Positions 17,055 through 25,007 of a stretch of DNA of 64,000 nucleotides are shown here, piece after piece (positions within the stretch are counted from its first letter, which is position 1; each line of letters starts with the position of its first letter). Made by a program: the position numbers and the translations under genes. The stretch is from Bradyrhizobium sp. SRS-191 (GTDB lineage: Bacteria > Pseudomonadota > Alphaproteobacteria > Rhizobiales > Xanthobacteraceae): contig NZ_JANBVS010000011.1 of assembly GCF_024586915.1 (NCBI RefSeq), forward strand, positions 62,001 through 126,000, given 5' to 3'. The notes beneath the pieces are model-generated. The model was not told the DNA's origin. It worked only from the letters and a program-made list of their open reading frames with translations, and made no database searches.

Positions 17055-17606
17055 ATGTCGTTCAGAGCCACCAACCGGTTTGATCTGTGGCTGAAAACCT
17101 TAGCTTTCCTATCGCTTATCGGACTGTCTTCGCCCGTGATGTCAGCCCACGCCGCAGATGAGCCGGACCTGATCTTCCGTCGGTCGACGGTGTTCAAGCT
17201 GCTAAGCCCGAATGACAAGCTCGCGACCTATGGCGTTGATGATCCAGAGGTTGAGGGGGTCGCCTGCCACTTCACCGTTCCTCAGAAGGGCGGCTACGCC
17301 GGCTGGCTCGGCCTTGCCGAGGAGGTTTCCGACATCTCGCTCGCCTGCCGGCAGATCGGACCGATTCGCTTCAAGCGCAAGCTCGAACAGGCGGACGACA
17401 TGTTCCGGCAACGGCGCTCGCTGTTCTTCAAGAAGATGCAGATCGTGCGCGGCTGCGACGCCAAGCGCAACGTGCTCGTCTACATGGTCTATTCCGACAG
17501 GCTGATCGAGGGGTCGCCGAAGAACTCGACGTCATCGGTCCCAGTGATGCCCTGGGGCAAGGCGGATGATGGTGAAGTCCAGAAGTGCGGCGACTTCATT
17601 CAATAA
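17055..17606 (+). CDS. creA: CreA family protein
   Basis: The ATG at 17055 gives 183 residues with a signal peptide ending SAHA near 33. The mature part follows CreA: STVFKLLSPNDKL, DPEVEGVACHFT, GLAEEVSDISLACRQIGPI, RRSLFFKKMQIVR, DAKRNVLVYMVYSD, EGSPKNSTSSVPVMPW. CreA is a conserved periplasmic or exported protein of unknown biochemical role, named from the E. coli creABCD locus; no CreBCD genes are here. A weak GGAG lies upstream. An open extension back to 17001 lacks similarity. Confidence 0.93.
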   Translation: MSFRATNRFDLWLKTLAFLSLIGLSSPVMSAHAADEPDLIFRRSTVFKLLSPNDKLATYGVDDPEVEGVACHFTVPQKGGYAGWLGLAEEVSDISLACRQIGPIRFKRKLEQADDMFRQRRSLFFKKMQIVRGCDAKRNVLVYMVYSDRLIEGSPKNSTSSVPVMPWGKADDGEVQKCGDFIQ

Positions 17607-17811
17607 GCGACTTGCCAATCGTCGATCGGCTGTCCGCAGTCTTGCCATGCAGCTTGCGCTTGTCGGGATCGTGGCAGCCGATCAGCTGGATCAGGCTTTG
17701 CTGTGTTGACCCAGCAAAGCTCTCGCGGCGCTGTTGAGCCATCGGTGCGGACAGCGGATCGCGACGATGCTGCGTTTTGGCGGCGGAGGCTGGGACGGGA
17801 GACTTGCTCAT
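17596..17811 (-). CDS. Doubtful small hypothetical protein
   Basis: A 71-codon frame overlapping the 3' end of creA by 11 bp tail to tail. The product is polar (MSKSPVPASAAKTQHRRDP at the start) without signal peptide, membrane segment or known motif. No Shine-Dalgarno precedes the ATG. It is listed because it is the best frame in the gap and third-position GC is moderately high, but it may be chance. Confidence 0.22.
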   Translation of the reverse strand: MSKSPVPASAAKTQHRRDPLSAPMAQQRRESFAGSTQQSLIQLIGCHDPDKRKLHGKTADSRSTIGKSLIE

Positions 17812-18109
17812 GCGGCAGCGTTACAGCGCGGATCTTAAGAAGCCCTCCATGGTCCGGACCTGACTGCCGCGCCGAGCGATCAATTGCTCGGGTGCCGGTC
17901 CGATGCACCAGCACTCTCTGTTTGAAGACAATTCAGAGCTCTCGTTCCGGTTGCGATTTGTGTCGTCCGGCTGGCTGCACGAAACAAAACAGCGGCCAAC
18001 GAAACCATTTCTGGCTTGTGCCGCCGCCCGGATGAAACGTGAAATGGTTATGAAACGTTGGCGGACGGCAGTGTCATCCCATTGTGTCGTCCGGTCCGGC
18101 GCGGATGAC
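17607..18109. other. 503-bp region without a confident gene
   Basis: Apart from the doubtful minus-strand frame at 17596-17811 nothing convincing is present. The last 200 bp are relatively AT-rich for the window and probably carry the promoter of the small secreted protein gene that follows. Confidence 0.5.
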
Positions 18110-18532
18110 ATGAGAACAACACGAGGCCAGCGGTCCATCATGCTCGTTCGACTGGGTGCTGCGGTATTCACCGCCATATCGTGTCTCTCCTGGTCCCCCG
18201 TCGACGCCCAGCCGGCGGTGCGATTGCCCGATCTGCGTGGCGAGTTCGTCCGCGAATGCGCGCCTCACATGCTGGGCCGGAGCAGGCATCCTGAGGCCGT
18301 CTGCTCCTGCCTGCACGACAAGGCCGCCGCCCTCGTCGAGGATCCCGATCTCCGCGCGGCGCTGCTGCGCGGAATCAGGGAGACTGGCGTCCCCAGGATC
18401 GAGACGGCGTGGGTGCCGCCCAGCAAGCAGGCGGAGATAGGCCCGACCTTCACCAGGATCGCCAAGCCTGCTCTGCAATGCCTGTTCGATTCCCCGGCTG
18501 ATCAGCATGCGACCGACGTGCCGCAGAACTGA
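18110..18532 (+). CDS. Small secreted cysteine-containing hypothetical protein
   Basis: The start is uncertain: ATG codons at 18110 and 18140 are both in frame, and the second leaves a compact signal peptide (MLVRLGAAVFTAISCLSW to VDAQP). The mature part is about 105 residues, predicted helical, with four cysteines in the pattern EFVRECAPHM, VCSCLHD and LQCLFD, which could form two disulfides in the periplasm. I do not recognise the family. The gene ends 32 bp from the stop of the convergent Ala/Pro-rich gene. Confidence 0.6.
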   Translation: MRTTRGQRSIMLVRLGAAVFTAISCLSWSPVDAQPAVRLPDLRGEFVRECAPHMLGRSRHPEAVCSCLHDKAAALVEDPDLRAALLRGIRETGVPRIETAWVPPSKQAEIGPTFTRIAKPALQCLFDSPADQHATDVPQN

Positions 18533-18564
18533 GCTCTGACCCCGTCGATCCACGCTGCTCATCT

Positions 18565-19323
18565 TCACTCCAAGCCATACTGCGACATCAGCGACTGCAC
18601 CTCGGGCCGGCGCATGATGCGGGCGATCTGGGTCTCGACGGCCGTGTCGCTGCTGCGGACCGATGATCTTGCTGCGGACTTGCGGGCAGGGCGTGCCGGG
18701 GCCGCGCTCGTCGGGGTCGGCTGACGCTGCGCCTGAGCTGTCTTCTCTGGCGAGGGCGACTTGGCGGACGGAGCGGCGGGAACGGCTTGGGCTCGCGGCG
18801 CTTGGGTGGCGGTTGCAGCCGGAGCTGCGGCTGATGATGCTGCGGCAGGCGCGGCAATTGCTGCCGCAGGAGGCGCCACTGGAGCCGCGGGAGGCGGCGC
18901 GGTGTTGGCGACGACGGGGGGCGCGACGATCGTGGTATTGGGTGCTTTGACCACGTCGGCTGTGGGCGCAACGGCGACCAGCACATTGGCGCGGGTTTGC
19001 GGCGAGACGGCTTCTGGCGCGACGACAGGGGCGGCAACAGTCGTGCTCGGCGGCACAATCGGCGCCGGGGGCTCGATCACCGGCAGCGGTGCCGCGATGG
19101 CGGTCGCCTCGAGAGGTGCGGCGATGGATGCGCTGGTGATCTTCTCGCTCCGGTCCAGCTCCGGCTTCTTGATGTCGCCGGGGACATTGAGGGCTTGCGT
19201 CTGGGCGTGAGCCAGCATCTGCCGTGCGGTCATCGGGGTTTCCGCGAAAGCCGCGATCGGCAACAGGACCGCGGCGGCAAGCGTCACCCGGAGGGTCGTC
19301 GCGCGCGATGTGAAGTTGGTCAT
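18565..19323 (-). CDS. Exported Ala/Pro-rich protein downstream of type I exporter gene
   Basis: A 252-residue protein with a signal peptide (about 1-27, ending AFA). A short ordered part (MTARQMLAHAQTQALNVPG) leads to a long Ala/Pro/Val low-complexity region at about 70-205, and the tail has a small helical element (IARIMRRPEVQSLMSQYGLE). No enzyme motif is seen. It begins 50 bp after the stop of the exporter ATPase on the same strand, with GGAGC before the ATG, so it is probably co-transcribed. The composition suggests a periplasm-spanning or wall-associated spacer protein; this is inference. Confidence 0.65.
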   Translation of the reverse strand: MTNFTSRATTLRVTLAAAVLLPIAAFAETPMTARQMLAHAQTQALNVPGDIKKPELDRSEKITSASIAAPLEATAIAAPLPVIEPPAPIVPPSTTVAAPVVAPEAVSPQTRANVLVAVAPTADVVKAPNTTIVAPPVVANTAPPPAAPVAPPAAAIAAPAAASSAAAPAATATQAPRAQAVPAAPSAKSPSPEKTAQAQRQPTPTSAAPARPARKSAARSSVRSSDTAVETQIARIMRRPEVQSLMSQYGLE

Positions 19324-19333
19324 GGCCGGCTCC

Positions 19334-19369
19334 TTGCAATCTGTGTTCGTTTTGCAATCTGTGTTCGTT
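19334..19369. repeat. Perfect 18-bp tandem duplication
   Basis: TTGCAATCTGTGTTCGTT occurs twice in direct tandem with no spacer, between the exporter ATPase stop and the ribosome-binding site of the Ala/Pro-rich gene. It is most simply a recent slippage event. Confidence 0.9.
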
Positions 19370-19373
19370 GGTC

Positions 19374-21098
19374 TCAGGCCGCGGCACTGGCGGTCGCCCG
19401 GTCATGGGCGACGACGACGCGCTGGCCGCGCATCTTGGCGATCACCTCGTCACGCGGACCGCATGCCAGCGTCTTGCCGAAGGCCATCACCATGATGCGG
19501 TCAACATGCGCCAAAAGCTGCGGGCGGTGCGTGACGACGATCACAGTGCGGCCGGCGGCCTTCGCCTGGGCCATGGCATGGGCCAGCGCGCGCTCGCCGT
19601 CCTCGTCGAGGTTGGAGTTCGGCTCGTCGAGGATCAGCAGCCGCGGATTGCCATAGAGGGCGCGAGCGAGGCCGACGCGCTGGCGCATGCCGCCGGACAG
19701 CGCCACGCCGCCTTCGCCGATCGGCGTGTCATAGCCGTTGGGCAGGCGCAGGATCACGTCATGGGCGCCGGCAGCCTTGGCAGCGGCGACGACGGCCGCT
19801 TCATCGACCTTCGCGAGGCGCGCGATGTTGTCGGCCACGGTGCCCGAGAACAGCTCGATGTCCTGCGGCAGGTAGCCGATATGCTTGCCGAGCCGGTTCT
19901 GGTCCCACTGGCTGTAGGCTGCGTTGTCGATGCGGATCACGCCCTCGCGCAGCGGCCAGACGCCGGCCATGGCGCGGGCCATGCTCGACTTGCCGCTGGC
20001 GGAGGCGCCGACGATCGCGAGGCTTTCGCCGGCCTTGAGCGAGAAGCTCACGCCCTTGACCGAGGGGCGGCCCGCCGCCGGCGGCCACACCACGGCGTTC
20101 TCGACCTCGATGTCGCCGCGCGGCGTGGGCAGCGCGGTCGGCGCCGCGGTGACTGGCAGGGCCTGGAACAGCTCTTCGAGCCGGCGATAGGCGGAGCGGA
20201 AGGCGATGATGCGCTTCCACTGGCCGACGACCTGCTCGACCGGCGCCAGCGCGCGGCCCATGATGATCGAAGTCGCCATCATGGCGCCGGGCGAGATCTG
20301 CTGCTCGATCGCCAGCCAGGCGCCGATGCAGAGCAGCGAGGTCTGCACCGCCATGCGGGCGAACTTGGTGACGGAATGCATCGCCGCGCCGCGCTCCACC
20401 AGTGTGCTGTGGGCGTCGACCATCGCCGACTGCCGGCAGCTCCAGCGGTCCAGCACGATGTCGCCCATGCCGAGGCCGCGGACGACCTCGCCATTGCGCA
20501 GCGCGGCGGCGACGAAGCGCGAGGCTTCATTGGCCAGCGCATTGGTGCGCTCGACACTGGAGCGCGTGTAGAACTCGGTGAACAGCGCCAGCGAGAACAG
20601 CACGGTCGCGCCGAACAGCGAGAGGATGCCGAGATAGGCATGCTGCAGGAAGCACAGCGCGACGAACACCGGCGTCCAAGGCAGGTCGCAGGCAATCGCC
20701 GCGGTGCCGCTGGAGATGCAATCGCGGATGGTCTCGGCGTCGCGAATGATCTGCTGGCCGAAGCGATGCCGCGGCGACAGCTCGGCCTTCATCATCGTCT
20801 CGAACAGAGGATGGCGCAGCGTACCCTCGAACTGGACGCCGGCGCGCGCCAGCACGCCCGAGCGGGCGAATTCGAGGATGCCGTACAGCACCAGGAAGAC
20901 GCCGACGATCAGCGTCAGCATGACGAGCGTGCCGAGATTGCGGCTGGTGAGCACGCGGTCATAGACCTGCATGGAATACAGCGGCGAGGCCAGCATGCTC
21001 GCATTGATGAACAGGCTGAGCACGAAGGTCGCGGTCAGCGCGGGAAAGCAGGCGCGGAGCGCGGTTCCCAGCGGGCTTCGTGTGGTGCTCGTCGTCAT
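19374..21098 (-). CDS. Type I secretion system ABC exporter (PrtD-type permease/ATPase)
   Basis: The ATG complementary to 21096-21098 has AAGGGG upstream and gives 574 residues, the PrtD length without a C39 peptidase domain. Membrane helices occupy about 15-310. The nucleotide-binding domain at about 335-560 has Walker A (GASASGKSSMARA), the signature LSGGMRQRVGLARAL and Walker B (LLILDEPNSNLD). It would power export of an unfolded substrate, usually an RTX protein or protease, with the HlyD adaptor at 22976 and a TolC. The partner gene is separated by a cyclase gene on the other strand, and no substrate gene is adjacent. Confidence 0.92.
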   Translation of the reverse strand: MTTSTTRSPLGTALRACFPALTATFVLSLFINASMLASPLYSMQVYDRVLTSRNLGTLVMLTLIVGVFLVLYGILEFARSGVLARAGVQFEGTLRHPLFETMMKAELSPRHRFGQQIIRDAETIRDCISSGTAAIACDLPWTPVFVALCFLQHAYLGILSLFGATVLFSLALFTEFYTRSSVERTNALANEASRFVAAALRNGEVVRGLGMGDIVLDRWSCRQSAMVDAHSTLVERGAAMHSVTKFARMAVQTSLLCIGAWLAIEQQISPGAMMATSIIMGRALAPVEQVVGQWKRIIAFRSAYRRLEELFQALPVTAAPTALPTPRGDIEVENAVVWPPAAGRPSVKGVSFSLKAGESLAIVGASASGKSSMARAMAGVWPLREGVIRIDNAAYSQWDQNRLGKHIGYLPQDIELFSGTVADNIARLAKVDEAAVVAAAKAAGAHDVILRLPNGYDTPIGEGGVALSGGMRQRVGLARALYGNPRLLILDEPNSNLDEDGERALAHAMAQAKAAGRTVIVVTHRPQLLAHVDRIMVMAFGKTLACGPRDEVIAKMRGQRVVVAHDRATASAAA

Positions 21099-21275
21099 GA
21101 TCGGATCCCCTTGCAGTGACGCTGGGGAGCTTCGCGTAAGCGAGCGTCGGCGACCGTGATCGGCATCACACAGCATGATGCCGATGTACGGGCGCTTGAG
21201 TTGGCCAGTTGCAGCCGCTACCGGATGGGTCAGACCTGCTCAGATCTCGAAGTGCGCCTCATCGATAGAGACCTC

Positions 21276-22964
21276 ATGCCTGCCGTCACGTCCCAGACCA
21301 TCCGGCTTGTCTCCGGCCTCGTCCTGTTTGCGTTCGCGGCCACGCATTTTCTCAATCATGCCGTCGGCCTGTTCAGCCTCGAAGCCATGGACGAGGTGCA
21401 GGAGTGGCGGCTCATCGTCACCAGGTCCTGGCCGGGAATGATCGTGCTGGCGGCGGCGCTGCTCGTGCATGCCGCGCTCGCGGTCACCAAGACGATCCAA
21501 CGTGGCACCTGGCGGCTGCCGGCGTGGGAGCTGATCCAGCTCGCGACGGGATTTGCCATTCCGGCGTTGCTGCTCCCGCATGTCGTCGACACCCATGTCG
21601 CGCACGCGCTGTTCGGGGTGCAGGACGGCTATCTCTACGCCTTGGCCTTGCTGTGGCCGAACGCAGCCTGGGTGCAGACGGCGTTGCTGCTGCTGGTCTG
21701 GACACATGGCTGCGTCGGCCTGCACCGCTGGCTGAAAGTCCGCAGCTGTTATCGCCTGGCGCTGCCGCTGCTGATCATTCTGGCCGTCGCTGTGCCGATG
21801 GCGGCGCTGATGGGGTTCGTGGTGTCCGGGCGGGCCGTCGCTGCGCTGCTGAGCGATCCGGCAATGGCTGAGCGGATGCGCGAGGTCACGCATTGGCCGA
21901 GCGAACTCGATGCGAAGTGGCTCGGTCTGCTGAAGATGTCGGCGTGGATCGCTGTGGCCGCGCTGCTCGTGGCCGGCGCGACCATCATCGTGTTTCGCCA
22001 CGTCGCGCTGCTCGCGGCGCCGAAGGTGGCCATCGCCTTTCCAGGCGGAACGACGGTCCAGGCGCCGATCGGTCCAACGCTGCTCGACAGCATCAGGAGC
22101 AACGATCTTTCTGATCGCTCCGAGTGTGGCGGGCGCGCCCGCTGCGGCCTGTGCCGGGTCCGCATCGAGAAAGGAGCCGAGACTCTGTCGGCGCCCGGCC
22201 GTGCCGAGCGCGCGGTGCTCGCGAGCTTGGCTGCACCGGAGAATGTGCGCCTCGCCTGTCAGATTCGTCCCACGGCGCCACTCACCGTCACGCCTCTGGT
22301 CGGAGGCGGGGACATGCCGACGCTCGTGGCGGCGCCAGGCGATGGCCCGGGCGAGCGTCGCACCGTCTGTCTCGTTGATGTCCGCGTGCGCGCCTTTGCG
22401 ATCATCGCGGGTGACCGCTTGGCCTCGGACCTCGCTTTCATCATGAACGAGATCTTCGGCGCCATTGGTGCGGCAGTGGATGCCAATGCCGGGCGCATCG
22501 ATCGTTTCCTTGGGGATGGCGTGCTCGCCGTGTTCGGCGAGCAGCAGGAGCCCGATCAGGCCTGTCGCGACGCGCTGCAGGCTGTCAGCGCGATGGATCT
22601 GGCCATGGATCGTGTGAATGAGAAGATCGCAGCCGAGATCGGCCGGCCGGTCGAGCTCGCCATCGGCGCTCATGTCAGCGACACCGTCGTGGGACGTTTG
22701 AGCCTGGGACGCATGACGCAGGTCGCCGTGCTCGGGCTTGGAACGGAGCAGCCGGCGCGGATGGCGCAGCTGGCGGATGCGCGCGGCTGGCAGCTTGTGG
22801 TATCGGACGACGTCGCCACCCGGGCCGGCTGGGGTGATCTCACCGGGATGGTCCGAGAGACTCTTGCGGGCGCCGAAGGCGGCGGGGCACAAGACGTGAT
22901 CGGCGTGAGCCGCGCCCGCGACATCTCTGTCGTAACGGGCGCGGCCCAATCGGCCTCGGGTTAG
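21276..22964 (+). CDS. CyaC-like membrane adenylate cyclase with 2Fe-2S ferredoxin domain
   Basis: A 562-residue protein from the ATG at 21276. Residues 8-245 hold about six membrane helices with many histidines (H24, H28, H65, H102, H107, H144), like the diheme anchor of Sinorhizobium CyaC. Residues 250-345 are an adrenodoxin-type ferredoxin domain with Cys284, Cys290, Cys293 and Cys328. Residues 362-540 are a class III cyclase domain with metal aspartates D368 and D414. Arg495 is kept, but the usual transition-state Asn appears as Glu491. It should couple quinone or redox state to cAMP. It lies between the two exporter genes, convergent with the adaptor (11-bp gap). Confidence 0.85.
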   Translation: MPAVTSQTIRLVSGLVLFAFAATHFLNHAVGLFSLEAMDEVQEWRLIVTRSWPGMIVLAAALLVHAALAVTKTIQRGTWRLPAWELIQLATGFAIPALLLPHVVDTHVAHALFGVQDGYLYALALLWPNAAWVQTALLLLVWTHGCVGLHRWLKVRSCYRLALPLLIILAVAVPMAALMGFVVSGRAVAALLSDPAMAERMREVTHWPSELDAKWLGLLKMSAWIAVAALLVAGATIIVFRHVALLAAPKVAIAFPGGTTVQAPIGPTLLDSIRSNDLSDRSECGGRARCGLCRVRIEKGAETLSAPGRAERAVLASLAAPENVRLACQIRPTAPLTVTPLVGGGDMPTLVAAPGDGPGERRTVCLVDVRVRAFAIIAGDRLASDLAFIMNEIFGAIGAAVDANAGRIDRFLGDGVLAVFGEQQEPDQACRDALQAVSAMDLAMDRVNEKIAAEIGRPVELAIGAHVSDTVVGRLSLGRMTQVAVLGLGTEQPARMAQLADARGWQLVVSDDVATRAGWGDLTGMVRETLAGAEGGGAQDVIGVSRARDISVVTGAAQSASG

Positions 22965-22975
22965 ACGTTGCCGGG

Positions 22976-24322
22976 TCATTTTTCGCGGAACGTCTTGGCC
23001 AGCGTGTTGAGCAGCGGACCGGTCAGATATTCGAGCACGGTGCGCTCGCCGGTGGAGATGATGACGTCAGCCTGCATGCCCGGCAGGATCTTCTCGGCGA
23101 CCTCCGGCGGAATGGTCGAGTAGTCGATCACGACGCGCGCCTTGTAGTAGCTCTGCTTGGAGGACTCCTCGGTCACTGCGTCGGCAGAGACGCTCTGGAC
23201 CTTGCCGAAGATCGCAGGCGTCGTGCGCGAGGAGAAATTGGCGAAGCGGACCTCGGCCTTCTGGCCGACGGCGACGCTCTCGATGTCGCGCGGCGAGACG
23301 TGGGCCATCACGTCGACGCCTTCGCCGACCGGGACGATCTCGGCGAGCGTATCGCCGGGCTTCACCACCGCGCCGACGGTGTGGACCTTCATGTTCATGA
23401 CGATGCCGTCGCGCTCGGCATAGATGTCGACCCGGCGCAGCACGTCCTCGGCGATGACCAGCTTCTCACGCAGCTCGGACAGCTTGGCGCGGGTGGCATC
23501 GAGCTGCTGGCCGACCTCGGTCTGGTACTTCTGCAAGCTCTGGTCGATCTGCAGGCGCGTCTGCGCCGCGGTCTGGGTCAGCCGCGCCACGTCGGCCTGC
23601 GCCTGGCCGAGATCGCCTTCGACACGGGCGCGGTCGCGTTCCAGCTCGAGGAACTTGTTGCGTGGATAATAGCCGGCGGCGACCGCCGGCCGGACATTGT
23701 TCATCTGCGTGTCGAAGCTTGCGAGCTGGGCGGCGAGCGCCGTGCGCTGGCGGTCGCGGCCGGCGAGCTCCTGCTGCTGCTGGACGATCTGCGAATTGAG
23801 GATGTTGATCTGGCTGATCAGGCCGTTGCGGCGCTCGATGAACAGGCGCTGCTGGTCGGCAATGGCGAGCGCCGACTCCGGCACGTTCTGGCGGTTGAGC
23901 AGGCTGTCGGGAAAGGTGATCATCCGCGCATTGCCGCGCTCGGCCAGGAGACGCGCTTCTTCGGCCAGTGCGGCATCCATCTGCTTGCGCAAGAGGTCGG
24001 TGTTGGCCTGGGCTTCGATCGGCTGCAGCCGGAACAGCAGGTCGCCGCGGTGAACGGCGCGCGTCTCCTTGGCGAGGATCTCTCTGATGATCCCGCCCTC
24101 GCGATGCTGCACCACCTTGTGGTCGCCGGAGACGGAGACGGTGCCCGGCGCGATCGCCGCACGGTCGAGCGGCGCAAAGCCGGCCCACACGCCGAAGCCG
24201 CCGAAGACAAGCGCGATCGAGACGTAGCCGAGCAGGGCGTAGCGGCCGAAATCGGCCTTGACCGGCTGCGGCCGGTCGGCCGGTTCGAAGAAGCTCTGAT
24301 CTTGCGCCAGCGACATCGCCAT
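22976..24322 (-). CDS. HlyD family type I secretion periplasmic adaptor
   Basis: The ATG complementary to 24320-24322 follows GGCGGGGGAC and gives 448 residues. There is a short cytoplasmic tail, one membrane helix at about 27-50, a lipoyl-like half (GDHKVVQHREGGIIREIL), a long coiled-coil hairpin at about 100-290 and the beta-barrel end with MQADVIISTGERTVLEYLTGPL, the HlyD signature. It bridges the inner-membrane exporter and the outer-membrane TolC. The adaptor and its likely ATPase partner (19374) are on the same strand but about 1.9 kb apart. Confidence 0.92.
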   Translation of the reverse strand: MAMSLAQDQSFFEPADRPQPVKADFGRYALLGYVSIALVFGGFGVWAGFAPLDRAAIAPGTVSVSGDHKVVQHREGGIIREILAKETRAVHRGDLLFRLQPIEAQANTDLLRKQMDAALAEEARLLAERGNARMITFPDSLLNRQNVPESALAIADQQRLFIERRNGLISQINILNSQIVQQQQELAGRDRQRTALAAQLASFDTQMNNVRPAVAAGYYPRNKFLELERDRARVEGDLGQAQADVARLTQTAAQTRLQIDQSLQKYQTEVGQQLDATRAKLSELREKLVIAEDVLRRVDIYAERDGIVMNMKVHTVGAVVKPGDTLAEIVPVGEGVDVMAHVSPRDIESVAVGQKAEVRFANFSSRTTPAIFGKVQSVSADAVTEESSKQSYYKARVVIDYSTIPPEVAEKILPGMQADVIISTGERTVLEYLTGPLLNTLAKTFREK

Positions 24323-24432
24323 GTTGCGTCCCCCGCCATCATCGACGGCAGGGAGCATCGGCGATCCCGCGCTACGGGACTGTGCGGTGGGTCACGCTGC
24401 CGCAGGAGGCGCGCATGGCGGGGTGAGGCTCG

Positions 24433-24702
24433 CTACTTCTTCTTCGGCCCGAAGCGCGGCACACACGTTGCGGTGCGGACGATGCCGGTCTCGGACATCT
24501 TCGAGCCCAAGACCTCCTTGACTTGGCCGGCGGGGCAGGTGCCGTCATCGACCAGCACGCGCTGGCCGAGCCGCAGATCGGTGACGTCCTCCTCGCGACC
24601 GACATATTGCGCGTGAGAGGGGGCGGCCAGCAGAAGCAGGAGGGCCAGGCCGCTGAGGCCGCGTGCGGCCATGGTCGACAACGCCGGGATTCGAAACCGC
24701 AT
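24433..24702 (-). CDS. Small exported protein, DUF6719-like
   Basis: An 89-residue product with a signal peptide (about 10-31, ending SHAQ). The mature part has two cysteines (DDGTCPAG and TATCVPRFGP) that may pair, and a short beta-rich sequence VLVDDGTCPAGQVKEVLG. The start is preceded by GAAGGAAAG and overlaps the stop of the 50-codon gene upstream by one base (TGATG), a sign of translational coupling. It lies 110 bp upstream of the HlyD adaptor gene on the same strand. I believe it matches DUF6719 but am not certain. Confidence 0.72.
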   Translation of the reverse strand: MRFRIPALSTMAARGLSGLALLLLLAAPSHAQYVGREEDVTDLRLGQRVLVDDGTCPAGQVKEVLGSKMSETGIVRTATCVPRFGPKKK

Positions 24703-24854
24703 CACTTTCCTTCGATCTTCAGTCCGTTGGGTCCGAGATTGATCTGGACGCCTTCCGGCTGCTTCTTGGCCTGGTAGAGATTGTAGCCGAGCACGACGAT
24801 CGCTGCGCTCAGAATGCCGAGCAGAAAATACAGGATGTTGCGGTGATCCGACAT
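24702..24854 (-). CDS. 50-residue single-pass membrane protein
   Basis: Read by hand from the ATG complementary to 24852-24854. The product starts MSDHRNILYF, has one membrane helix at about 8-24 (LLGILSAAIVVLGYNLY), and ends with a polar tail GVQINLGPNGLKIEGK. Its stop overlaps the start of the 89-residue gene as TGATG. The membrane helix, amphipathic tail and coupling make a real gene likely despite the size. Function is unknown; position suggests an envelope role near the type I secretion adaptor. Confidence 0.68.
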   Translation of the reverse strand: MSDHRNILYFLLGILSAAIVVLGYNLYQAKKQPEGVQINLGPNGLKIEGK

Positions 24855-25007
24855 GTGAAATTCCACAGAGAGAGAATGTCATCGCCACTAAGCGCATGCG
24901 CGAATGTACGGGCGGCCCTGCGATTCTGAAAGCAGCGGCAAATCCGGTGCCCCTGTGCATCGGAATGTGATTTGCTCTGGCGATCAGCAATGGGAACCAG
25001 GACAGGC

